From NCBI GenBank assembly GCA_017449765.1, contig JAFTFE010000139.1:1-47962 (forward strand): 47,962 nt of DNA, given 5' to 3'. The notes under the pieces were generated by a model. It ran no database searches. It was not told the origin of the DNA and saw nothing but the letters and a program-made list of their open reading frames with translations. This DNA comes from Lachnospiraceae bacterium (GTDB lineage Bacteria; Bacillota; Clostridia; Lachnospirales; Lachnospiraceae). The position numbers were made by a program, and so were the translations under genes. This document shows positions 25,470-32,348 of this stretch, piece by piece (position 1 is the first letter of the stretch; each line of letters begins with the position of its first letter).

Positions 25470-25799
25470 ATGAACCGAAAAAGTCTGGTTTTGGAATGGA
25501 TAAGAATAGTGTTTGGACTGCTTGTATTTGCTTTTGGAGTCCATATGACGATATATGCCAATATCGGGCTTGGGAAGAGGATGTCAAGGATTCCGATAGG
25601 CATAGTTGAGGTAATGCTTTGGGCTGTGGTTTTGCTTGCCGGATACTTGCTGGGTGGTTCCGTAGGTATCGGAACGCTTATAAGTACATTTGGAGCAGGA
25701 CTTGTTATGCAGCTTGTGTATTATCTGATAAAATTCGAACCAAGAGACCTTAAGCATAAGGGTGTGATTGAGGTGTCGAAGGTATTGGTGGGAAAGTAA
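25470..25799 (+). pseudogene. Shortened YczE/YitT-like membrane protein
   Basis: A 109-residue membrane protein (start at 25470; an in-frame upstream ATG at 25422 lacks a good site). The first 35 residues (LEWIRIVFGLLVFAFGVHMTIYANIGLG) look like the N-terminus of the YczE/YyaS membrane family. The remainder (RIPIGIVEVMLWAVVLLAGYLLGGSVGIGTLI) looks like the second half, where a Gly-Gly-Pro/Ser-Val-Gly-Ile-Gly-Thr motif normally occurs near residue 170. The proteins are usually about 200 residues, so some 90 residues seem to be deleted in frame at KRM. It could still be expressed; function unknown. Confidence 0.5.
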
Positions 25800-25852
25800 A
25801 TCTAAAGTATTATGAAAAGGTTCATTTTGCATTGGTATTTTATAAATAGCTC

Positions 25853-25920
25853 TTGAAAAAGCTGTAAATATTATGTATAATTTATTCAAATCAGGATTTA
25901 CCAAATCACGATTTGAATAA
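25853..25920 (+). promoter_or_regulatory. Strong promoter followed by operator-like inverted repeat
   Basis: TTGAAA (25853-25858), 17 bases, TATAAT (25876-25881). Just downstream TTATTCAAATC (25882-25892) and GATTTGAATAA (25910-25920) form an 11-bp perfect inverted repeat, with an inner GATTT-ACC-AAATC pair. It covers the likely transcription start of the ATPase gene, so a repressor bound there would block it, or the RNA could fold. Confidence 0.65.
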
Positions 25921-25935
25921 ACGGGAGGCGTTTAT

Positions 25936-27387
25936 ATGTTTATAGGAAGAGAATCAGAGCTATCGTTTCTTAATGATAAATATAATGAAAAAAAGGGACA
26001 GCTTGTTGTTTTGTATGGCAGACGTCGTGTTGGAAAGACAGAAACTTTAAGGGAGTTTTGTAAAGGAAAACCGCACATTTTTTATTCATGTACTCAAAGC
26101 ACGGATAAAATACAGCTTGCTAAGTTTTCAAATCAGATATTTAAGGAAGATATTCCGGCTAAAAAATATATATCAGAATTTCCGGATTGGGAGACAGCTT
26201 TTCGCTCTTTGAAGGATTTACCATTTGGTAAAAAAAAGAAATTAGTTATAATCGATGAGTTTCCTTATTTGTGTAAAGGAAACAAAAGCATACCTTCTAT
26301 ATTGCAAAATCTTTGGGATACAGAGCTTAAGGATGAGAAGATTATGATTGTGCTGTGCGGAAGTGCGATGAGTTTTATCGAAAAGGATTTGCTTGCAGAG
26401 AAAAATCCGCTATATGGAAGAGCGACGGGCATATATAAAATGACTGAAATGGGCTTTTATGATGCCATCAGGTTTTTTCCGAATTATTCTGATGAGGATA
26501 AGATATTAGCTTATTCAATACTTGGTGGAATACCGCATTATCTTTGTCAGTTCAATCCTGAAATATCTGTAGCTGATAATATAAAGAGAAACATTTTGTC
26601 CAAAGGTTCGGTATTGTACAGTGAGGTTGATTTCCTACTGCATCAGGAACTTCGGGAGACACCGATTTATAATGCTATTATTGAGGCAGTTGCTCTCGGA
26701 AGTACAAAGCTTAATGATATAAGTCAGAAATCTCTTGTTGGAGACACATCAAAGACCAGTGTTTATTTAAAAAATCTAATAGAGCTTGGTATCGTAAGGC
26801 GTGAATTTTCTGTTGGATCTAAGGATAAGGAAAAAGCAAATTCAAACAGAGGAACATATACTTTAACAGATAACTTTTTCAAATTCTGGTACACATTCGG
26901 ATTTATTAATATTTCACAGCTTGAGGATGGAGATGTAGAGGGTGTATATGATTATATGATTGCCCCTGCACTCGATGAATTTGCATCACATATTTTTGAG
27001 GATGTATGTAAGGAGTTTATTAAGAATCTTCAGAAGAAAAATGCATTGCCTTTCAGGTACCTTCAGCTTGGCAGATGGATGGGAAAAACGACTGTTCGCG
27101 ACAGCAGTTCGTCAAGCGGCTTTAGAGAAACGGAAACAGAGATTGATTTGCTCGGAATCGGAAATGGAGCAAAGGAATATTTGGTTGGTGAATGTAAGTA
27201 TAAGAAAACAAAGTTTAATTATTCTGAATATCTTGATACTCAGGCAAAGCTTATGAACCTTAAGGAAACAGCAGATTTTTACTATGTATTGTTTTCAAAG
27301 TCGGGCTTTGATAAAAAGGTTATTGAAGAGGCGGAAAAAGATAGCAGGATTTCGTTGTACAATTTGAATCAGATAGTAAATATATAG
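25936..27387 (+). CDS. AAA ATPase with DUF234-type nuclease-like C-terminus
   Basis: A 483-residue ATPase of the archaeal-type ATP_bind/DUF234 group. The N-terminus FIGRESELSFL is followed by Walker A GRRRVGKT (residues 28-35) and Walker B LVIIDEFPYL (about 100-109). A winged-helix section (about 250-300, SVYLKNLIELGIVRREF) follows. The C-terminal part has ETEIDLL and LVGECKYKK, a D-xn-ExK arrangement like PD-(D/E)XK nucleases. Such proteins are widespread, often next to mobile or defence genes, and their role is unknown. The gene is a single unit behind an operator-like inverted repeat. The ribosome binding site is GGGAGG. Confidence 0.85.
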   Translation: MFIGRESELSFLNDKYNEKKGQLVVLYGRRRVGKTETLREFCKGKPHIFYSCTQSTDKIQLAKFSNQIFKEDIPAKKYISEFPDWETAFRSLKDLPFGKKKKLVIIDEFPYLCKGNKSIPSILQNLWDTELKDEKIMIVLCGSAMSFIEKDLLAEKNPLYGRATGIYKMTEMGFYDAIRFFPNYSDEDKILAYSILGGIPHYLCQFNPEISVADNIKRNILSKGSVLYSEVDFLLHQELRETPIYNAIIEAVALGSTKLNDISQKSLVGDTSKTSVYLKNLIELGIVRREFSVGSKDKEKANSNRGTYTLTDNFFKFWYTFGFINISQLEDGDVEGVYDYMIAPALDEFASHIFEDVCKEFIKNLQKKNALPFRYLQLGRWMGKTTVRDSSSSSGFRETETEIDLLGIGNGAKEYLVGECKYKKTKFNYSEYLDTQAKLMNLKETADFYYVLFSKSGFDKKVIEEAEKDSRISLYNLNQIVNI

Positions 27388-27441
27388 CAGAATAATTGAA
27401 GCATAACGATTTTATTAAAGTATATGGGAAGAAGGTAAAGT

Positions 27442-27732
27442 ATGAAGAAGACAACCAAAACAAAACTGATAGCGGCTGCTTTGACCGGTGGAGTATTTCT
27501 GGCGGGATTTACAAGCTGCAGGGCGAATAAGGACGATAAAACGACAGAGAAGACAACTTCTGACAGAACAACTACTGAAATATATGAAACTGACACAGAG
27601 GTGCCTGCTACTGTCTATGGTCCTCCTACAGACTTTGATGATACTACTACGGAGGAGACAACTACCGAGAAATATAATCCGGAGGATGATGTACCGGAGG
27701 ATGTGTACGGACCGCCGGAGGATTTTGAGTAG
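27442..27732 (+). CDS. Small lipoprotein with two VYGPP repeats, putative radical SAM substrate
   Basis: A 96-residue protein with a signal peptide and lipobox FTSC (Cys 26). Then comes a Thr/Asp/Glu-rich linker. Two matching 13-residue repeats follow, VPATVYGPPTDFD (54-66) and VPEDVYGPPEDFE (84-96); the second ends the protein. The stretch between is again Thr/Glu-rich. The gene is 51 bases before a radical SAM/SPASM gene on the same strand. The size, lipobox and YGxP motif recall the small lipoproteins of the rSAM/lipoprotein systems described in Bacteroidetes. That they are modified by the neighbour is inference. Confidence 0.75.
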   Translation: MKKTTKTKLIAAALTGGVFLAGFTSCRANKDDKTTEKTTSDRTTTEIYETDTEVPATVYGPPTDFDDTTTEETTTEKYNPEDDVPEDVYGPPEDFE

Positions 27733-27783
27733 TGCGATCTGTCGGGCGATAAATACGCCTAAGGATTGTATGGGGTAATTTGC

Positions 27784-28857
27784 ATGTTAAATGTTGATAC
27801 AAAGTATAAACATATGGAACAGCTTGCAGCGTACAGGGAAGAGCTGAAGAAAAAGCCTGTATTAAAGAATTTATTTTTGGAATTAACCTTAAGGTGCAAT
27901 GAGCATTGTCTGCATTGCGGCAGCTTCTGCGGAGATGCTAAAAGCGAAGAATTAACCGTAGAGCAGTACAAAGCATTTTTTGATGAGGTAAAGGAAGACT
28001 TCGGGACGAAGGGCTTTATGCTCTGCATAACCGGAGGTGAACCGCTTCTTCGAAAAGATTTTTTTGATATCATGGGTTACGCTCATAAGCTTGGCTTTAA
28101 GTGGGGGATGACAAGTAACGGAACTTTAATTACACCGGAGGTTGCGGACAAGCTCTACGAGGCAGGTATGAGTACAATATCCGTAAGCATAGATGGATTG
28201 GAGGAAACGCATGATGCTTTCAGACAGACTCCGGGCGGATACAGGAAGGCTATGGAGGGCATCCAAAATCTTATAAATGTGGGCAAGTTCAAAGCCATTC
28301 AGGTTACGACGGTGGTTACTCATCAGAATATAGGCGAGTTAGATGCGCTTTACGAAATATTTGACAAGATGGATATCGATTCTTGGAGAGTAATAAATAT
28401 CGAGCCTATGGGAAGGGCGAAGCTTCATCCGGAACTTATCTTAACCAAGGAAGATTATCGGTATCTGATGGAATTTATCAGGAACAAGAGGATGGACGGT
28501 GAGCCTGTGGAATACGGCTGCAGCCATTATCTGGGCGCCGAATATGAGCATGAGATAAGGGATTGGTACTTCATATGCTCGGCAGGTCTTTACGTCGCAA
28601 GCATAACTGTAAACGGCGATATAATAGCGTGCCTTGATATCGAGAGAAGACCGGAGCTGGTGCAGGGAAATATATTAAAAGACAGGTTTAAAGACATTTG
28701 GGAAAACAGGTTTGGGGAATTCAGGATTGACCTAAGCGAAAGATGTGATAAATGTCAGGATTGCAGTGAGAAAGACAGGTGTCACGGAGATTCATATCAC
28801 AGCTGGGATTTTGAAAAGAATGAGCCGATTTTGTGTTTTAGGGATATATTGTTTTAA
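27784..28857 (+). CDS. Radical SAM/SPASM enzyme, rSAM/lipoprotein-system type
   Basis: A 357-residue iron-sulfur enzyme. The radical SAM cluster motif is CNEHCLHC (Cys 38, 42, 45), with TGGEPLLRKD binding SAM. The C-terminus has SPASM-like Cys residues for auxiliary clusters: one in FICSAG, one in DIIACLD, then CDKCQDC, RCHGD and the late LCFRD. It resembles TIGR04133-like maturases in HCLHCGSFC, KWGMTSNGTLIT and the final cluster. The ATG at 27784 is preferred to a TTG at 27766 that would abut AAGGA. Substrate candidate: the VYGPP-repeat lipoprotein just upstream. An unrelated small-molecule role cannot be excluded. Confidence 0.85.
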   Translation: MLNVDTKYKHMEQLAAYREELKKKPVLKNLFLELTLRCNEHCLHCGSFCGDAKSEELTVEQYKAFFDEVKEDFGTKGFMLCITGGEPLLRKDFFDIMGYAHKLGFKWGMTSNGTLITPEVADKLYEAGMSTISVSIDGLEETHDAFRQTPGGYRKAMEGIQNLINVGKFKAIQVTTVVTHQNIGELDALYEIFDKMDIDSWRVINIEPMGRAKLHPELILTKEDYRYLMEFIRNKRMDGEPVEYGCSHYLGAEYEHEIRDWYFICSAGLYVASITVNGDIIACLDIERRPELVQGNILKDRFKDIWENRFGEFRIDLSERCDKCQDCSEKDRCHGDSYHSWDFEKNEPILCFRDILF

Positions 28858-28869
28858 GCGATTTAAGCT

Positions 28870-28898
28870 TTGACAATATAGGCTTTATGGAGTATAAT
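28870..28898 (+). promoter_or_regulatory. Consensus sigma-A promoter for greA-lysS
   Basis: TTGACA (28870-28875), 17 bases, TATAAT (28893-28898): a perfect consensus promoter 94 bases before greA. It separates the greA-lysS pair from the radical SAM gene. The leader of about 85 bases shows no recognised riboswitch. Confidence 0.85.
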
Positions 28899-28991
28899 TG
28901 TTGCATTGAATTTTTGCGAATAATATGATGAATGATACGGGAAATGATATAAATCGAGTTCATTCATTGATATGTAGAAAGGGATTTTGAT

Positions 28992-29471
28992 ATGGCAGAG
29001 AAGAAAAATATTCTTAGTTATGAAGGTCTTAAGGAATTAGAAGACGAGTTACAGGATTTAAAGGTCAATAAAAGACAGGACGTTGCTCAGAAGTTAAAGG
29101 AAGCAAGAGCACAGGGCGACTTATCAGAGAATGCTGAATACGATGCTGCCAAGGATGAACAGCGTGATATAGAAGCAAGGATAGAAGAGATTGAGAAAAT
29201 CCTCAAGAACGCAGAGATATATGATGAAGACGAGGCAGAGGCAGGTACAGTAAACTTCGGCTCAATGGTAGTTCTTCATGATGTTGATTTGGATGAGGTT
29301 GTAGAATATAAGATAGTTGGTTCAACAGAGGCTGATTTCCTGAAGGGTAAGATATCCAATGAGTCGCCTCTCGGCTCAGCAATCATGAGAAAGAAAATCG
29401 GTGATGTTGTAACTGTTGAAGCTCCGGACGGAGAATTCCAGTACAAGATACTTGATATCAGAAAGAAGTAA
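28992..29471 (+). CDS. greA: Transcription elongation factor GreA
   Basis: A 159-residue factor that reaches into the RNA polymerase secondary channel and helps cleave backtracked RNA. The N-terminal coiled coil contains GLKELEDELQDL and the tip motif ARAQGDLSENAEYDAAKDEQ, with the acidic pair used in catalysis. The C-terminal FKBP-like domain has ISNESPLGSAIMRKKIGDVVTVEAPDGEFQYKIL. Length is normal. It is 19 bases before lysS, with which it likely forms an operon, a common arrangement in Firmicutes. Confidence 0.97.
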   Translation: MAEKKNILSYEGLKELEDELQDLKVNKRQDVAQKLKEARAQGDLSENAEYDAAKDEQRDIEARIEEIEKILKNAEIYDEDEAEAGTVNFGSMVVLHDVDLDEVVEYKIVGSTEADFLKGKISNESPLGSAIMRKKIGDVVTVEAPDGEFQYKILDIRKK

Positions 29472-29490
29472 AAGTTAGGAAAGAAAAGAT

Positions 29491-31110
29491 ATGGCAGAAA
29501 ACCAAAATAAGAACAACAACGAACAGCCTAAGGAGCAGGACATAAACCAGCTTCTTAAGGTAAGAAGAGAAAAGCTTGCAGAGCTTCAGGCAAACGGCAA
29601 GGATCCATTTGTAATAACCAAGTATGATGTGACACATCATACTGCCGACTGCGTAGCTTTATATGAGAAATTAGAGAGCGAGTTACTTGCAGGCAGAACT
29701 CCTGTAGATGTAACAGGACTTCCTGAGGAGGAGGCAAGACCTATTAGAAAGAAGGACTACGAGGAGCGCCGCGCCATCATGGATGCTTCACCTATCGAGG
29801 TAAGCATAGCAGGCCGTCTTATGAGCAAGCGTATCATGGGAAAGGCTTCATTTTCCAATATACAGGATAAGCTCGGAAACATTCAGATATATGTTGCAAG
29901 AGATAATATCGGCGAGGAAAACTACGCAGAATATAAGAAATACGATGTGGGCGATATTGTTGGTATAAAGGGCTATGTGTTCAGAACAATGACCGGTGAG
30001 ATTTCAATCCATGTAAATGAGGTTACACTTCTTACCAAGTCACTTCAGATACTTCCTGAGAAATATCACGGCCTCACCAATACTGACATGAGATACAGAC
30101 AAAGATATACCGACCTTATCATGAATGCGGATGTTAAGGATACATTTATCAAGCGTTCCAAGATAATCGCAGCCATAAGAAAGTTCCTTGCAGGCAAGGA
30201 CTTCATGGAGGTTGAAACTCCGATGCTCGTGTCAAATGCGGGCGGTGCTGCAGCAAGACCGTTTGAGACACATTTCAACGCACTCGGCGAGGACCTTAAG
30301 CTTCGTATCTCACTGGAGTTATACTTAAAGAGACTTATCGTCGGCGGACTTGAAAGAGTGTACGAGATAGGTAGAGTATTCAGAAATGAGGGACTTGATA
30401 CAAGACACAATCCTGAGTTCACACTTATGGAGCTTTATCAGGCATACACCGACTACAACGGAATGATGGATCTGACCGAGGAAATGTATCGCTACGTGGC
30501 ACAGGAGGTGCTCGGCACAACCACCATCACCTATCAGGGTGTGGAGATGGATCTCGGCAAGCCATTTGAGAGAATAACCATGATCGATGCCGTTAAGAAA
30601 TACGCAGGCGTTGACTGGAATGAGATAAAGACACTTGAGGATGCAAGAAGGATTGCAGACGAAAAGCACGTAGAGTACGAGGATAGACACAAGAAGGGTG
30701 ACATACTCAACCTCTTCTTCGAGGAGTATGTAGAGGAGCACCTTATCCAGCCTACATTTGTAATGGATCACCCTATCGAAATCTCACCTCTTACCAAGAA
30801 GAAGCCTGAGAATCCGGAATACGTGGAGCGTTTTGAAATGTTCATGAACGGATGGGAGATGTGTAACGCATACTCAGAGCTTAACGACCCAATCGACCAA
30901 AGAGAGCGTTTCGCCGAGCAGGATAAGCTCGCCGACGCGGGTGACGAGGAAGCTAACCACACCGACGAGGACTTCTTAAACGCACTCGAAATCGGTATGC
31001 CTCCTACAGGTGGTATCGGTTATGGAATTGATAGGTTGTGTATGTTACTTACTGACAGTCCGGCGATCAGGGATGTGTTATTGTTCCCGACGATGAAAAG
31101 CTTAAATTAG
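29491..31110 (+). CDS. lysS: Lysyl-tRNA synthetase, class II
   Basis: A 539-residue enzyme that charges tRNA-Lys. An OB anticodon-binding domain occupies about residues 85-185 ([21 protein letters not shown]). The class II catalytic core has motif 1 around [17 protein letters not shown], motif 2 [14 protein letters not shown] and motif 3 [15 protein letters not shown]. It is somewhat longer than the usual 490-510, the extra being a charged N-terminal tail and a short insertion ([15 protein letters not shown]) before the OB fold. Codon use is more G+C-rich than neighbours, as in highly expressed genes. Its stop lies in a terminator stem. Confidence 0.97.
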   Translation: MAENQNKNNNEQPKEQDINQLLKVRREKLAELQANGKDPFVITKYDVTHHTADCVALYEKLESELLAGRTPVDVTGLPEEEARPIRKKDYEERRAIMDASPIEVSIAGRLMSKRIMGKASFSNIQDKLGNIQIYVARDNIGEENYAEYKKYDVGDIVGIKGYVFRTMTGEISIHVNEVTLLTKSLQILPEKYHGLTNTDMRYRQRYTDLIMNADVKDTFIKRSKIIAAIRKFLAGKDFMEVETPMLVSNAGGAAARPFETHFNALGEDLKLRISLELYLKRLIVGGLERVYEIGRVFRNEGLDTRHNPEFTLMELYQAYTDYNGMMDLTEEMYRYVAQEVLGTTTITYQGVEMDLGKPFERITMIDAVKKYAGVDWNEIKTLEDARRIADEKHVEYEDRHKKGDILNLFFEEYVEEHLIQPTFVMDHPIEISPLTKKKPENPEYVERFEMFMNGWEMCNAYSELNDPIDQRERFAEQDKLADAGDEEANHTDEDFLNALEIGMPPTGGIGYGIDRLCMLLTDSPAIRDVLLFPTMKSLN

Positions 31111-31125
31111 TATATTTAAGCTTTT
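31096..31125 (+). terminator. Terminator overlapping the lysS stop codon
   Basis: AAAAGCTTAAAT (31096-31107), encoding the last four residues, pairs perfectly with ATTTAAGCTTTT (31114-31125), followed by TCGTTT. The stop codon 31108-31110 lies in the loop, so a ribosome ending lysS could disrupt the hairpin. Confidence 0.7.
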
Positions 31126-31167
31126 TCGTTTGCCTGATTAAAGTAAAATATTTGAAGAGGAGCATTT

Positions 31168-32058
31168 ATGGAACCAATAAAAAGTGTAAATGATTTCAAA
31201 TGTTTTCTGAAAGATAATCGAGAAAAGATTTATTCAAAATCTGAAAATGCAGAGGATATTTTGCTGAGCGATGAATGGATGCAAGAAGACCAATGGGACG
31301 AAGTGTATAATCAGGGGGAAGTACAAAAAATGGGAAACTATGAGATTGGCGAAGTATGGTGGACACAATTTCCTTTTGAAGAAATCAATGATACAAAACG
31401 TAGACCGGCAATAGTTATTGATAATGATAATATAGCTGTACTTACAATGATGGTTTCAAGTGTTGAAAAAAGCAATCCATACAGCATTGAGATTGATGAC
31501 TGGAAAGAAGCTGGATTATCAAAAAAATCATGGGCGAGAATTGACAGAATTATTAAAATGGATGAATGGCGAATGGAAAAGAAAATTGGAAATTTGTCAG
31601 ATCGTGACCTGAAAAAATTTATGCAATTAATACCTGAATATGTTGATGGAAAGTTTCATGAGTTTTCTTTGGTTGCTGTTACTAACTCAGAAGGGAAGTA
31701 TTTACAGGTTTATGATGAACGATGGAAATGTTGGTTATTTCCATATTTCAAAAGTACTGAATCAAATAAGGATAATGTTGATAATAGCATTTGTGATTTT
31801 TTGAAGTTGAATGTTGAATCAATGTATGTTACAAGTGCTGTTCATTGTAAGTATTCTGTAAGCGATGAAGTTTATAAAATATACAAGCATAAATTATATA
31901 AAGTAGCAATTGATGATGTTCCGGATTATATGACCGGTGATTCTTTTGAGTTGGATGGAAAGAAATGCTCATGGAAATCTATTAAAGAATTAGAAGAAGA
32001 CACAGATGCTATGGAGAAAAATGATGATATTATTGCATTTGTGAAAACAAAGTGTTAA
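31168..32058 (+). CDS. MazF/PemK-like domain fused to a Nudix-like C-terminal domain
   Basis: A 296-residue protein. After a 50-residue N-terminal region, residues 55-160 match the PemK/MazF toxin fold: YEIGEVWWTQFPFEEINDTKRRPAIVID with the Arg pair, then GLSKKSWARIDRIIK and a late IGNLSDRDLKKFM. The C-terminal half (about 165-296: FSLVAVTNSEGKYLQVYDERWKCWLF, SAVHCKYSVSDEVYKIY, KKCSWKSIKEL) resembles degenerate Nudix domains that lack the catalytic Nudix box. MazF proteins cleave RNA, but no antitoxin gene is adjacent, so it may not be a free toxin. It forms a single unit with its own terminator, in an AT-rich stretch next to a helicase-Nudix operon. Confidence 0.6.
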   Translation: MEPIKSVNDFKCFLKDNREKIYSKSENAEDILLSDEWMQEDQWDEVYNQGEVQKMGNYEIGEVWWTQFPFEEINDTKRRPAIVIDNDNIAVLTMMVSSVEKSNPYSIEIDDWKEAGLSKKSWARIDRIIKMDEWRMEKKIGNLSDRDLKKFMQLIPEYVDGKFHEFSLVAVTNSEGKYLQVYDERWKCWLFPYFKSTESNKDNVDNSICDFLKLNVESMYVTSAVHCKYSVSDEVYKIYKHKLYKVAIDDVPDYMTGDSFELDGKKCSWKSIKELEEDTDAMEKNDDIIAFVKTKC

Positions 32059-32076
32059 TTGTATAGAATAATGTAT

Positions 32077-32115
32077 AAAAGATTATGATTTCATTTTTTT
32101 GAATCATAATCTTTT
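32077..32115 (+). terminator. Terminator of the MazF-like gene
   Basis: AAAAGATTATGATT (32077-32090) pairs perfectly over 14 bases with AATCATAATCTTTT (32102-32115), T-rich on the 3' side. It separates this gene from the helicase operon. The following 230 bases to 32348 are very AT-rich and hold a TATCAA-TTT-TTGATA palindrome (32245-32259) and a TATAAT (32269-32274), a possible promoter with a poor -35. Confidence 0.8.
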
Positions 32116-32348
32116 TTGATTTAAAAAGATATGATGAAAGGTCTTGACTATGCGAAGATCCGATTATATTGAAGTAGTGAATGAAATTATAATAATAAGA
32201 TAATATCAAATTATTTTGTCATGAATAATTATATTTTGTTACTATATCAATTTTTGATAAATATATGATATAATATACGAGAATAATAAAAAAATTGTTC
32301 ATTTATTATTACAATTTATATTGTATATTTTTATATGTGGAGTAACTT

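Noticed and set aside
27488-27778. Overlapping 96-codon frame in the lipoprotein gene
   Set aside because: Basic, low-quality product in a shifted frame; the lipoprotein frame has a signal peptide and repeats.
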